33,793 nucleotides of DNA from an uncultured Clostridium sp. (GCA_934717555.1 CAKUYY010000011.1:1-33793); one strand, 5' to 3'; positions 7,032-15,765 are shown, counted from the stretch's first letter. The notes: generated by a model not told the origin, from the letters alone. Numbers and translations: made by a program.

Positions 7032-8405
7032 ATGTCAACCATGAAGCGCCTGCAATTTCCCCGCCGCCCATTCTCGACCCACGGCGGCGCCAAAGTCCCC
7101 CACCGCAAAAACACCTCCGCTATGGAAACTGTAGTCATGCCGCCCCCTAAGCAGGTGATCCTCCCTATGCAGCAGCATATCGGCGCTCCCTGTGTCCCCA
7201 CCGTAAAACCGGGAGATACCGTAGAGGTAGGGCAAATCATCGGGGACAGCGGCCAATATGTAAGCGCCCCGATCCATGCCAGCGTGTCGGGAACAGTAAG
7301 CAAATTGACCACCGTACAGCTGCCTGCCGGCAACCGGGTACAGGCCGTTGTCATTGATTCGGACGGTGAGATGCGGGCCTATCCCGGGCTCCAGCCTCCT
7401 AAGGTAGAAACAGCGGAAGACCTGGTGAAAGCGGTCCGCGCTTCTGGACTGGTGGGCCTGGGCGGGGCGGGTTTTCCCGCCCACGTGAAACTAAGCATTC
7501 AGCCTGACAAACAAGTGGATACCCTTTTGGTGAACGTAGCGGAATGCGAGCCCTATATCACCGCCGACCACCGGGAGGCCCTGGAAAACTCCTGGGAAGT
7601 GCTTTCCGGCATCTACGCGGTTAAAGAGCTGTTAGGGATTCATCGGGTTCTTATCGCCGTAGAGGACAATAAGCCGGACGTGATCCAGGTTCTTTCCGAA
7701 ATCGCGGAAAATGATGATCGGGACCCGGAAAACCTGGTGCGGGTGCTCCCGCTGAAAGCCCGTTATCCACAAGGAGCGGAAAAAGTCCTGGTGCAGGCCT
7801 GTACGGGCCGGAAAGTCCCCCCGGGGAAACTTCCCGCCGATGTGGGTTGTTTGGTCATGAATGTCACTTCTATCGCTTTCTTAGCTGTTTATTTAAAAAC
7901 CGGTATGCCCCTTGTTTCCAAACGCCTGACCATCGATGGTTCCGCCATTTCGCGTCCCCAAAATGTCTTGGTACCCTTGGGTACCCCTATCCGGGATGTC
8001 ATAGAATTTTGCGGAGGATATCGGGAAACGCCCAAAAAACTTCTCATGGGCGGCCCTATGATGGGGATCGCGCTGGCCGACGACAGTCTTCCAGTACTCA
8101 AACAAAACAACGCCATCCTGGCCTTTTCGGAAAAAGAAGCCAAGCTGATGGAGCCAACCGCCTGTATCCGGTGCGGCCGGTGTGTACAGGGATGCCCTAT
8201 GCATCTCATCCCCACCGCCCTGGAGCGGCAGGCCCTGAGGAAAAACACCCAGGAGCTTATCCGGCTGGGGGTAACCACCTGTATGGAATGCGGCTGCTGC
8301 GTTTATAACTGTCCCGCTGGGCGGCAGCTGGTACAGGCCATCCGGATGGGGAAAGCATTGGTAAAACAAGCCGGCGCGAACGGCGGAAAGGAAGGCAGAA
8401 CATGA
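7032..8405 (+). CDS. rnfC: Rnf complex subunit C (NADH-binding, iron-sulfur)
   Basis: RnfC is the peripheral subunit that exchanges electrons between NAD(H) and the Rnf chain. Seen: the N-terminal THGGAKVPHRK signature, the biotinyl-lipoyl-like segment VKPGDTVEVGQIIGD, the nucleotide/FMN-binding GLVGLGGAGFPAHVK (about 139-153), NVAECEPYITADHR, and two [4Fe-4S] motifs, Cys378/381/384/388 and Cys417/420/423/427. I chose the ATG at 7032 because it follows AGGAAG at normal spacing and gives the usual N-terminus. An in-frame ATG at 6948 has no ribosome binding site and would add 28 atypical residues. The stop overlaps the rnfD start (ATGA). First gene of rnfCDGEAB. Confidence 0.96.
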   Translation: MSTMKRLQFPRRPFSTHGGAKVPHRKNTSAMETVVMPPPKQVILPMQQHIGAPCVPTVKPGDTVEVGQIIGDSGQYVSAPIHASVSGTVSKLTTVQLPAGNRVQAVVIDSDGEMRAYPGLQPPKVETAEDLVKAVRASGLVGLGGAGFPAHVKLSIQPDKQVDTLLVNVAECEPYITADHREALENSWEVLSGIYAVKELLGIHRVLIAVEDNKPDVIQVLSEIAENDDRDPENLVRVLPLKARYPQGAEKVLVQACTGRKVPPGKLPADVGCLVMNVTSIAFLAVYLKTGMPLVSKRLTIDGSAISRPQNVLVPLGTPIRDVIEFCGGYRETPKKLLMGGPMMGIALADDSLPVLKQNNAILAFSEKEAKLMEPTACIRCGRCVQGCPMHLIPTALERQALRKNTQELIRLGVTTCMECGCCVYNCPAGRQLVQAIRMGKALVKQAGANGGKEGRT

Positions 8406-9352
8406 CGGAAAAGCTTTTTGTATCCCCCTCCCCCCATCTGCGATGCGGGGATACCACTCAAAAAATTATGGGGGATGTTTTGATCGCCTTAATTCCCGCG
8501 GCCATCGCTTCTGTGGTTATCTTCGGCTTCCGCGCCTTGATGATCCTGGTGGTAACGGTGATATCGTGCGTACTCTCTGAATATCTTTCCCGAAAAATCA
8601 TGAAACGGGATAACACCATCCCCGATTTGTCCGCCGTGGTAACCGGCGTACTGCTGGCCTTTAACCTGCCTGTGAGCATTCATCCCCTGATTGCCGTTTT
8701 CGGCGGTGTGGTGGCCATCGTGGTGGTCAAGCAGATGTTCGGCGGCATCGGCATGAATTTTGTCAATCCTGCCCTGACCGCCCGCATTGTGCTCATGTCT
8801 TCCTTCCCCACGCAGATGAGCACTTGGAGCGAATCCTTTTATTATCTCAAAGGTTCCGCCGACGCTATCACCACCGCGTCTCCCCTCAATATAATGGCTA
8901 ACGGCGGGGAAGTGCCCAGCTTAAGCGCCCTGTTCCTGGGTTTCCGCGCCGGATGCCTGGGGGAAACCTGCGCGGTCGCCCTGCTGCTTGGGGGCGTATA
9001 CCTGGCGCTTCGCCGGGTCATCCGGATTGAAATCCCCCTGTGTTTTATTGGCACGGTATTTGTATTTTCCTGGATTCTCGGGCAGAATCCTGTAGAACAT
9101 ATCCTCACGGGGGGCCTCTTGCTGGGCGCGATCTTTATGGCCACTGATTACACCACCTCCCCCATCACCTTCTCCGGCCGTATTATCTTTGGGATAGGCT
9201 GCGGCCTGCTCACGGTGTTGATCCGAGTATTCGGATCTTTGCCGGAAGGGGTATCCTTCTCCATCATCCTTATGAATATCCTGGTTCCCCACATCGAACG
9301 CCTGACCCGCCCCAAACCCTTTGGAGAGGAGGCAAAGCATGAAAAAGCTTAG
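8402..9352 (+). CDS. rnfD: Rnf complex subunit D (flavin-carrying membrane subunit)
   Basis: RnfD is an NqrB-like multispanning subunit that carries covalent FMN and takes part in ion translocation. The 316 residues contain several membrane helices, SPHLRCGDTTQKIMGDVLIAL at the start, NLPVSIHPLIAVFGGVVAIV, QMFGGIGMNFVNPALTARI and DYTTSPIT near the end. The flavinylation site should be DAITTAS at 154-160, so the acceptor would be Ser160 rather than the common Thr. It is coupled to rnfC (ATGA) and overlaps rnfG by 14 bases. Confidence 0.95.
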   Translation: MTEKLFVSPSPHLRCGDTTQKIMGDVLIALIPAAIASVVIFGFRALMILVVTVISCVLSEYLSRKIMKRDNTIPDLSAVVTGVLLAFNLPVSIHPLIAVFGGVVAIVVVKQMFGGIGMNFVNPALTARIVLMSSFPTQMSTWSESFYYLKGSADAITTASPLNIMANGGEVPSLSALFLGFRAGCLGETCAVALLLGGVYLALRRVIRIEIPLCFIGTVFVFSWILGQNPVEHILTGGLLLGAIFMATDYTTSPITFSGRIIFGIGCGLLTVLIRVFGSLPEGVSFSIILMNILVPHIERLTRPKPFGEEAKHEKA

Positions 9353-9905
9353 CGCAAAAGAGGTTTTGATCCCCGCGGTTTCCCTTTTTCTCATCTGTCT
9401 GGTGATCACCGCCCTGCTGGCGGGCACCAATCTCCTCACCCAAGACGCCATCGTCCAGCAGACCCTTTTGAAGGAAGAGAGTTCCCGGAAAATCGTCCTC
9501 CCTCAGGCGGAATCCTTTGAGGAAAAAGATCTGGACGGCCTGGTGTATTATGTTGGGAAGGATTCTTCCGGTCAGGAAATCGGTTATGTATTCACCACGG
9601 AATCCAAAGGGTACGGCGGCACCATCCAGGTAATGACCGGGATTGGATCGGACGATACGGTCCAGGGCGTTGTGCTCCTGTCCCAGGAGGAAACCCCTGG
9701 CCTGGGCGCCAACGCTGCTAAAGAGGAGTTCCGGCAGCAATATCAGCAGGCGGTTCCGCAAAATGGGTTTGAAGTGGTAAAAAGCACTCCAGGGGATGGG
9801 CAAATCGAGGCCATGACCGGTGCTACCATTTCATCCGACGCGGTGACTGACGCCGTCAACCTGGCAGTTTCCGCTTACCAAACCATTCAGGAAGGAGGAG
9901 CTTAA
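9339..9905 (+). CDS. rnfG: Rnf complex subunit G (covalent FMN)
   Basis: RnfG is an NqrC-like subunit with one N-terminal membrane helix (about 9-29) and an extracytoplasmic FMN-binding domain. The 188-aa protein shows GYGGTIQVMTGI, EETPGLGA (117-124) and the ApbE target motif EAMTGAT, where Thr163 would carry FMN. The ATG at 9339 follows GGAGG by seven bases; a TTG 18 bases earlier is in frame but less likely. It overlaps the end of rnfD and ends directly before rnfE. The upstream apbE should modify it. Confidence 0.95.
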   Translation: MKKLSAKEVLIPAVSLFLICLVITALLAGTNLLTQDAIVQQTLLKEESSRKIVLPQAESFEEKDLDGLVYYVGKDSSGQEIGYVFTTESKGYGGTIQVMTGIGSDDTVQGVVLLSQEETPGLGANAAKEEFRQQYQQAVPQNGFEVVKSTPGDGQIEAMTGATISSDAVTDAVNLAVSAYQTIQEGGA

Positions 9906-10586
9906 ATGGCAAAATCTCTGTGGCATGAATTCTCAAAAGGTATCCTCAAGGAAAACCCTGTGCTCTGCCTGGTGCTGGGCACCTGCCCCACTCTGGCTGT
10001 CACCACTGCCGCCACCAACGCCATCGGCATGGGCGTCGCGGCTACCATCGTGCTGGTATGTTCCAACGCGGTGATTTCCGCCATGCGGAAAATTATCCCG
10101 GATAAAGTGCGCATCCCCGCTTATATCACCATCATCGCCGGTTTCGTCACCATCGTCCAGATGCTGGTAAAAGCCTACGCGCCTTCCATTGACGAATCGC
10201 TGGGCATTTATCTGCCCCTGATCGTGGTAAACTGCATTATTTTAGGCCGCGCGGAGATGTACGCCAGTAAAAATTCCGTGCTCCCTTCCATTCTGGACGG
10301 TCTGGGGATGGGGATCGGTTTTACCGCCGCCCTGCTGGCCATGGGCATGATCCGGGAATTTCTCGGTACCGGCTGCCTGTTCGGGATACCTGTCACCGCC
10401 GGGCTGATGGACCCCATCATCATCTTTATCCTTCCTCCCGGGGGATTCTTTGTGTTTGGCATGTTAATCGCCTTGGCGAATAAGTTGACTGGTTCCAAAA
10501 AGAAGCCTGAGGAAATTGGCTGTGCCTCCTGTCCCTTGCAGGAGAACTGTTCCAAACTCACCGCAAAGGAGGGCGACGAAACATGA
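9906..10586 (+). CDS. rnfE: Rnf complex subunit E
   Basis: This six-helix membrane subunit (NqrD-like) pairs with RnfA to hold an intramembrane iron-sulfur centre. Seen: SKGILKENPVLCLVLGTCPTLAVT, YITIIAGFVTIVQM, PLIVVNCIILGRAEMYASKN and DGLGMGIGFTAALLAMGMIREF, which includes the conserved Cys and NC.I.GRAE signature. The C-terminal tail adds Cys206, Cys209 and Cys215 (CASCPLQENC) beyond the membrane core. The start abuts the rnfG stop, and its ribosome binding site GGAGGAG lies in the end of rnfG. The stop overlaps rnfA (ATGA). Confidence 0.95.
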   Translation: MAKSLWHEFSKGILKENPVLCLVLGTCPTLAVTTAATNAIGMGVAATIVLVCSNAVISAMRKIIPDKVRIPAYITIIAGFVTIVQMLVKAYAPSIDESLGIYLPLIVVNCIILGRAEMYASKNSVLPSILDGLGMGIGFTAALLAMGMIREFLGTGCLFGIPVTAGLMDPIIIFILPPGGFFVFGMLIALANKLTGSKKKPEEIGCASCPLQENCSKLTAKEGDET

Positions 10587-11191
10587 CCAAAGAGCTGATC
10601 GCTATTTTCCTGGCCGCTATCCTCACGGAAAACTATGTCCTCAATAAATTTTTAGGGATCTGCCCCTTTTTAGGGGTGTCCAAAAAAGTCAATACCGCGG
10701 TAGGGATGAGCGCCGCCGTTACCTTCGTTATGGTGCTGGCCACCGCCGTCACCTGGCCGATTTATCAATATCTATTGGTTCCCAACGGCCTCGCTTACTT
10801 ACAGACCATCGTCTTTATCCTGATCATCGCCGCGCTGGTACAACTGGTGGAAATCGTTCTAAAAAAGTTTATGCCGGCCCTCTATCATTCTTTGGGGATT
10901 TATCTTCCCCTAATCACCACCAACTGCGCTGTTTTAGGCGTCACCATGCTGGTGATTGAAAAAGGGGCGGCGGACGCTTCCTTCGGTTATCTCCAGTCTC
11001 TGGTGAATGCTTTCGGGGCGGGAATCGGGTTTCTGGTGGCCATGGTACTTTTCGCCGGTATCCGGGAACGGATGGAAAACTGTGACATTCCCAAAAGCCT
11101 CAAGGGCCTTCCCATCACTCTGGTGGCGGCGTCCCTGGTCGCGGTATCCTTTCTGGGATTCCAAGGGCTTGTGGACGGCTTGCTGGGTTAA
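10583..11191 (+). CDS. rnfA: Rnf complex subunit A
   Basis: The 202-aa six-helix membrane protein is homologous to RnfE and NqrE. Motifs: LTENYVLNKFLGICPFLGVSKK, LVQLVEIVLKKFMPALYHSLG, YLPLITTNCAVLGV and ALGAGIGF-like NAFGAGIGFLVAMVLFAGIRER. With RnfE it forms the inverted pair that coordinates a [2Fe-2S] cluster across the membrane in solved Rnf/Nqr structures. It is translationally coupled to rnfE by a four-base overlap, and 12 bases separate it from rnfB. Confidence 0.95.
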   Translation: MTKELIAIFLAAILTENYVLNKFLGICPFLGVSKKVNTAVGMSAAVTFVMVLATAVTWPIYQYLLVPNGLAYLQTIVFILIIAALVQLVEIVLKKFMPALYHSLGIYLPLITTNCAVLGVTMLVIEKGAADASFGYLQSLVNAFGAGIGFLVAMVLFAGIRERMENCDIPKSLKGLPITLVAASLVAVSFLGFQGLVDGLLG

Positions 11192-11203
11192 GGAGGGATT
11201 TGC

Positions 11204-12001
11204 ATGAATCAGATACTATTGGCGATTTTCATTGTGGCCGGGATTGGTCTGATCGCCGGCCTGGGTCTGGCCATCGCCTCTATCGTCATGGCGGTGCCCA
11301 AGGATGAAAAAGCGGAAGCCATCCAGGAAATCCTGCCGGGGGCCAACTGCGGCGCCTGCGGATATTCCGGCTGTGCCGGGTACGCCTCCGCCCTGGCCAA
11401 AGGGGAAGCTGAAAACGGCCTCTGCGCGCCGGGCGGCCAAGCGGTGGCGGAACAGGTTGCCGGCCTGCTGGGGATCGACGCCGGACAGGTGCAGAAGCAA
11501 TCCGCCTTTGTCCATTGCCTGGGCAGCTATGACCATACTTCCCAGCGGATGGAATACCAGGGGATTTCTTCCTGTGCCGCCGCGGCCCAGCTGTTCGGCG
11601 GCACAGGGGAATGTTCCTATGGCTGTATCGGTCTGGGGGACTGCGCCGCGGTTTGCGAATATGACGCCGTTCATGTGTGTAACGGCGTGGCCTCTATTGA
11701 TCCTTCCCGATGCAGGGGTTGTTCCCAGTGCGTAACCGCCTGCCCCAAGGGGTTAATTTCCCTGGCCCCTGTCAAGCGTCAAGCTATGGTACGCTGTTCC
11801 AACTGCGATAAAGGCGGGGAGGCTCGGAAAGCCTGTGTCACGGCCTGTATCGGCTGTATGCGCTGCGTCAAGGAATGTCCTGTGGGAGCTGTTGAAGTAA
11901 AAAATTTCCTCGCCCGGGTAAACCCAGAAACATGCACTGGATGCGGCAAATGTGTGGAGGTATGTAAACCCGGATGCCTGACGCTCTTTTCCATAAAGTA
12001 A
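11204..12001 (+). CDS. rnfB: Rnf complex subunit B (ferredoxin-binding, iron-sulfur)
   Basis: RnfB is the ferredoxin-oxidising entry subunit. The 265 residues start with one membrane helix (about 5-30), then a Fes domain (NCGACGYSGC, Cys49/52/57 with Cys74). Further cysteines at 137/141/147/151 and three ferredoxin-like CxxCxxCxxxC motifs follow at 170-180, 215-225 and 244-254, plus extra Cys198/201. This is the long clostridial form, consistent with several [4Fe-4S] clusters. Ribosome binding site AGGAGG precedes the ATG. Last gene of the operon. Whether the complex pumps Na+ or H+ cannot be told from what I can see. Confidence 0.96.
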   Translation: MNQILLAIFIVAGIGLIAGLGLAIASIVMAVPKDEKAEAIQEILPGANCGACGYSGCAGYASALAKGEAENGLCAPGGQAVAEQVAGLLGIDAGQVQKQSAFVHCLGSYDHTSQRMEYQGISSCAAAAQLFGGTGECSYGCIGLGDCAAVCEYDAVHVCNGVASIDPSRCRGCSQCVTACPKGLISLAPVKRQAMVRCSNCDKGGEARKACVTACIGCMRCVKECPVGAVEVKNFLARVNPETCTGCGKCVEVCKPGCLTLFSIK

Positions 12002-12088
12002 GGATAAGCGTTTCCTGTACTAAAAAACACAACACGCCTGCGGTGGGCACGTCCTGCACTAAGCCTATCCCACAAAGAAAATGTAGAG

Positions 12089-12120
12089 GTTCCATCCACC
12101 TTTTTAAAGATGGATGGAAC
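12089..12120 (+). terminator. hairpin after the rnf operon
   Basis: GTTCCATCCA pairs perfectly with TGGATGGAAC around a 12-base loop. The following GTTTCC is a weak T-tract, so it may be a terminator or only an RNA-stabilising stem. Confidence 0.45.
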
Positions 12121-12128
12121 GTTTCCCC

Positions 12129-12144
12129 GCCCATCGCAATGGGC
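12129..12144 (-). repeat. short dispersed palindrome, copy 1
   Basis: GCCCATCGCAATGGGC is the reverse complement of 14953-14968. Similarity extends a few bases on both sides (GRGGAA on one side, TTTY on the other), so the two are probably copies of one element. Confidence 0.5.
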
Positions 12145-12422
12145 AAAATTCTTCAGATTTTAAAAAGTTCAGCAGGAGAGACCAATCTGTTTTGCGACTT
12201 ACTTTTTGATAATCTAACTTTTTATTTTACTTTTTTCCGCCTACGCCTTTTGAGAATTCTTTTTCACAGGGCGCAGGCTATTTTTCTATTCAGAGATAAA
12301 AAAATCCTTCTTTTCTGTATCTTTCATGTTATAATAGAAAAAATCCTTTTATCTTTTATGGATGCCTAATTAAATTCCCACTGATTTTCCAAATTACTTT
12401 TGACAGCAGGGGAGGAATGGAG

Positions 12423-12941
12423 ATGCCGCAACATATCGTTGTCACGGAATATAATCCCAAATGGCCAGAAATGTTCGAGAGAGAATCGGAAAAAATCAAA
12501 CAAATCCTCGGGGCAAACTGCGCTTCCATTTACCATATAGGCAGCACTTCCGTGGAGGGCCTTGCCGCGAAACCCATCATTGATATTATGCCGGTCGTCA
12601 AAGATTTGGAATCTGTCGATCTGATCTCGTCGGAATTTGAAGCAATCGGTTATGAATACCTAGGGGAATTTGGAATTATCGGCCGGCGTTACCTGCGAAA
12701 AGGCGGGGAGAAACGTACGCACCAGGTACATATATTTGCCCAGTCCGACAGGACAAATATAGAACGCCACCTTGCTTTTCGGGATTATCTGTGCTCTCAT
12801 GAAGATACCAAAGCCGCATATGCCAAATTAAAAAGGGAACTCGCCAAAAAATATCCCTATGATATTGATGGATACTGCGACGGCAAAGAAAAATTTGTAA
12901 AAGAGGTCGAGGCTAAGGCCTTAGATTGGAAGAATAAATAA
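12423..12941 (+). CDS. GrpB family nucleotidyltransferase-like protein
   Basis: The 172-residue cytoplasmic protein matches the GrpB/UPF0157 family, whose fold resembles nucleotidyltransferases. Seen: VVTEYNPKWPEMFERESEKI, IYHIGSTSVEGLAAKPIIDI (GSTSVxGLAAKPIIDI is the hallmark), YEYLGEFGIIGRRYLRK, THQVHIF, and HLAFRDYLCSHED near 120. The biochemical activity of the family is not settled; some members lie beside CoaE. I chose the ATG at 12423 because GGGGAGG is seven bases upstream; the ATG at 12417 is too close to it. It stands alone between the rnf operon and adenine deaminase. Confidence 0.88.
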   Translation: MPQHIVVTEYNPKWPEMFERESEKIKQILGANCASIYHIGSTSVEGLAAKPIIDIMPVVKDLESVDLISSEFEAIGYEYLGEFGIIGRRYLRKGGEKRTHQVHIFAQSDRTNIERHLAFRDYLCSHEDTKAAYAKLKRELAKKYPYDIDGYCDGKEKFVKEVEAKALDWKNK

Positions 12942-13059
12942 CCCCCTTCGCCACCAGGAACGGCCTGTATTTCGAAAAGAATAGGCGCCTTGAACAGGGC
13001 TGACACGCAAAACCAAAAAAGAGAAACATACAAAATCATTTTGAAAAGGAAGGTGCGAT

Positions 13060-14727
13060 ATGAATCGGCAGAACCTCATAAAAACCGCGTTAGGAGACAA
13101 GGAACCTGATCTGGTATTGAAAAACGCTACTGTGATACAAGTGTTGACCGGCGAGCTGGTCGCCGGGGATATCGCTATTTGCGACGGGTACATCGCCGGA
13201 GTGGGGCAGTATGACGGCCCCCATACTGTCGATTTACAGGGGCGTTATGTCTCGCCTGGATTTATCAACGCCCACTGTCATGTAGAATCCTCCATGGCCC
13301 TGCCGGAGATCTATTGCCGGGAAGAGCTCCGTTTTGGCGTTACCGCCGTTGTCACCGATCCTCATGAGATCGCCAATGTGGCGGGGGCCGACGGGATCCA
13401 ATTTATGCTAGACCGTTCGGAAAATCTACCTCTCCATTATTTCGTCCAGGTTCCTTCCTGTGTGCCCGCTACTCCTTTGGAACATTCCGGCAGCGTGCTG
13501 AAAGCGCAGGACTTGGCTCATTTTCTCCATCATCCCCGCGTCACCGGATTGGGGGAAATGATGGATTTTTATGGGGTATCCCAATGCGATCCTGATATTC
13601 TGGAAAAACTTTCCCTATATCGAAACAAAGTACTTGACGGCCATCTCCCTTCTGTACCTCAAGAGCTGCTGCAACCCTACGCGGCGGCGGGAATCCAGAC
13701 CGACCATGAAAGCGTTACTTTTGAAGAAGCCCGGGAAAAGCTCCGCGCCGGCTTATATGTCCTGATCCGGGAGGGGAGCGGTTCCAAGAATCTGGACGCC
13801 ATCGTGGAGGGCATTTTACGGGAAGGGCTGGACACTTCCCGCCTGGCTTTTTGCACCGACGATAAGCATCTGCTGGATATCCACAAAGAAGGCACCATAC
13901 GCTGCCATATTCAAAGAGCTATCCAGCTGGGTATGGATCCTGTCACCGCCTATCAGTTGGCCACTATACAGGCGGCCCGTATTTACGGCATAACGGATAT
14001 CGGGGCGGTCGCCCCGGGCTACCGGGCTGATCTTGTAGTATTGGATGATTTGGAGCAGGTATCTGTATCGGATGTATACGTAGGAGGGGTTCCCTATGAG
14101 GAACTATGCCTGCGCCCCTTCATGCCTCCCATTCCAGAGCGCGTCCTTCACTCAGTGCATCTGCCGGAACTTTCCCCTGATTGTTTCCGCTTGCCGGAAC
14201 AGGATAATTATCCGGTGATTCATATGGTTCCCCGGCAGCTTCTCACCAAAAAGGTGATGTTAACGCGGGAAGGCGTTTCCAAGGGGATTACAGAAGGGAA
14301 TTTATTAAAAATTGCGGTTTTGGAACGCCACCACGCCACAGGGAATTTCGGGCTGGGGCTTCTGGCCCAGTACGGGCTTCGCCATGGGGCTATCGCCACC
14401 ACAGTGGCCCACGATTCCCACAATCTCCTAGTTGCCGGCGATAACGACGAGGATATGCTGCTGGCTGTAAAAGAGCTGGAGCGGGTACAGGGCGGTTATA
14501 CCCTAGTACAAAATGGTCAGGTCGTGGCCACTCTCCCCCTCCCTATCGGCGGCCTGATGTCCGATTTGGACGTACAGCCCCTCACCGAAAAAATCCAGGA
14601 ATTGACAGAGCATGCTTATGCCATGGGGGTAGACCCTGGTATTGATCCATTTATCGCATTGAGCTTTTTAGCCCTCCCTGTCATTCCAGAAATCCGGATT
14701 ACCGATATGGGCGTAGTGGAAATATAG
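13060..14727 (+). CDS. ade: adenine deaminase
   Basis: This enzyme converts adenine to hypoxanthine and ammonia in purine salvage. The 555-aa protein has the amidohydrolase metal site NAHCHVESSM (His72, His74, Glu76) and VTDPHEIANVAG (Asp100, His102, Glu103), both typical of AdeC-type adenine deaminases, plus CTDDKHLLDIHKEG later, and the C-terminal HDSHNLLVAGDNDEDM segment. Length matches the family. AAGGAAGGTG precedes the ATG. No purine riboswitch was recognised in the 118-bp gap upstream. A strong terminator follows. Confidence 0.96.
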   Translation: MNRQNLIKTALGDKEPDLVLKNATVIQVLTGELVAGDIAICDGYIAGVGQYDGPHTVDLQGRYVSPGFINAHCHVESSMALPEIYCREELRFGVTAVVTDPHEIANVAGADGIQFMLDRSENLPLHYFVQVPSCVPATPLEHSGSVLKAQDLAHFLHHPRVTGLGEMMDFYGVSQCDPDILEKLSLYRNKVLDGHLPSVPQELLQPYAAAGIQTDHESVTFEEAREKLRAGLYVLIREGSGSKNLDAIVEGILREGLDTSRLAFCTDDKHLLDIHKEGTIRCHIQRAIQLGMDPVTAYQLATIQAARIYGITDIGAVAPGYRADLVVLDDLEQVSVSDVYVGGVPYEELCLRPFMPPIPERVLHSVHLPELSPDCFRLPEQDNYPVIHMVPRQLLTKKVMLTREGVSKGITEGNLLKIAVLERHHATGNFGLGLLAQYGLRHGAIATTVAHDSHNLLVAGDNDEDMLLAVKELERVQGGYTLVQNGQVVATLPLPIGGLMSDLDVQPLTEKIQELTEHAYAMGVDPGIDPFIALSFLALPVIPEIRITDMGVVEI

Positions 14728-14773
14728 CTCTTTCCGTTTTGCTGAACATGTGCGCATCTGGTTCCATTGATAC

Positions 14774-14813
14774 AAGGGGAGGCGTTGCTTTACTTTTTGC
14801 AACGCCTCCCCTT
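14774..14813 (+). terminator. terminator after adenine deaminase
   Basis: AAGGGGAGGCGTTGC and GCAACGCCTCCCCTT form a perfect 15-bp stem around a T-rich 10-base loop. The downstream T-tract is short, so folding may dominate. Confidence 0.7.
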
Positions 14814-15090
14814 TAGAATATCGAAAAAGGTTTGCTCTGAAATTACTCAAGCGGGCAAGGGATGGGAACCTCCTCCCTAGGGTTCCTCATGGCAAACCGT
14901 TCCCCGCACAGTTTGGCCTCCCTTCCTAAGCTTTTGGGAGCTGGAGGGTTTCGCCCATTGCGATGGGCGAGGAAGGGCTTTTCCCCTCCACCCTATCACC
15001 TGTGAAAAGATAGACGAAACTTCTATATTTGGGGCGCAGGCAGCTCCGTCCTTTTTCAGAGAAAATCCGATGCGCTCTTCGCCATTTTTA
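14814..15090. other. hairpin-rich intergenic spacer between ade and the Crp-type gene
   Basis: No gene is visible. The region contains several short stems (for example GGAACC/GGTTCC near 14870-14890 and CTCCC/GGGAG near 14920) and the small dispersed palindrome at 14953-14968. Its last part is downstream of the minus-strand regulator, and no clean terminator for that gene was seen. Confidence 0.4.
14953..14968 (+). repeat. short dispersed palindrome, copy 2
   Basis: GCCCATTGCGATGGGC is the inverted match of 12129-12144, and the flanks are also alike. Both lie in non-coding gaps downstream of operons. Confidence 0.5.
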
Positions 15091-15765
15091 TCATAACAAC
15101 CGGAAAACATTCTTTTGAAAAGTAAGGATTCCTTCATCCCTAAGCTTTCCCAGGGTAGCGGACATGGCGCTGCGCTCCACACACAGATAGTCGGCTAGTT
15201 CCTGCCTATTAAAAGGGATACAAAATTCCCGCTTTCCCTGTAATACTGCCTGATCGGAGAGATACGCCAATAATTTTTCCCGGGTGGAACGCTGGGAAAG
15301 GTATCCAATTTTCCGATTCAGCAGTAAATTTTTATTTGCCAATACCCGCATGAGGTTTCCCACCAATTTCCCCTGGGTAATATCACCTTCCGTATTCATC
15401 ATAACCGCACGGCGGCATGGAATCCATAAGACCGTACTCTCCAGTGCGGTGACAACCGTCACCGGAATAGGATTTTCTTCTTCCGGATCAAGGGAAGCAC
15501 AGGCAAAAGCTTCCGCAAATAACTCTCCAGGAACCAGATCCGCTAAAATATGACGTTCCCCTGTGTACTCTTCCCGGATAATCTGGGCCCGCCCTTCCAG
15601 AAGAATCCCTATCTCTGTTATTGTCTGTCCTGCCAGCAACAGCACCGCGCCTTTTGGCGCTTTCTGTACCCGGGCTTTCCATGCCGACAAGGCTTGTAAC
15701 CGTTCACTGTCCGTCATCCCTTGAAACAACGGGCTTTTTCTGAGTATGTCCTGATACTGTTCCAT
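15091..15765 (-). CDS. Crp/Fnr-family transcriptional regulator
   Basis: The 224-aa protein has an N-terminal cyclic-nucleotide-binding-like beta-barrel (LLLAGQTITEIGILLEGRAQII, then GELFAEAFACAS) and a C-terminal winged helix (REKLLAYLSDQAV, then FNRQELADYLCVERSAMSATLGKLRDEGIL). The cNMP-binding Arg motif is not evident and the N-terminus has no Fnr-type cysteine cluster, so the effector is unknown. The ATG at 15765 follows GGAGG by seven bases; a GTG immediately before it is also possible. It is divergent from the ybaK-family gene, with a palindrome in its own promoter suggesting autoregulation. Confidence 0.88.
   Translation of the reverse strand: MEQYQDILRKSPLFQGMTDSERLQALSAWKARVQKAPKGAVLLLAGQTITEIGILLEGRAQIIREEYTGERHILADLVPGELFAEAFACASLDPEEENPIPVTVVTALESTVLWIPCRRAVMMNTEGDITQGKLVGNLMRVLANKNLLLNRKIGYLSQRSTREKLLAYLSDQAVLQGKREFCIPFNRQELADYLCVERSAMSATLGKLRDEGILTFQKNVFRLL

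Larger units (their letters stand above)
12002..12422. other. intergenic region after rnfB
   Basis: 421 bp without a credible gene. It holds a hairpin (12089-12120), a small dispersed palindrome (12129-12144), and an AT-rich half with TATAAT at 12330-12335, the likely -10 for the GrpB gene; the -35 is poor. Confidence 0.5.

Noticed and set aside
11974..12369. 131-codon plus-strand frame overlapping the end of rnfB
   Set aside because: It starts inside rnfB in another frame, has no ribosome binding site, and runs through two palindromes with no family-like composition.
15091..15765. Oxygen-sensing Fnr assignment
   Set aside because: The N-terminal cysteine cluster needed for an Fnr iron-sulfur centre is missing, so only the broader Crp/Fnr family is supported.
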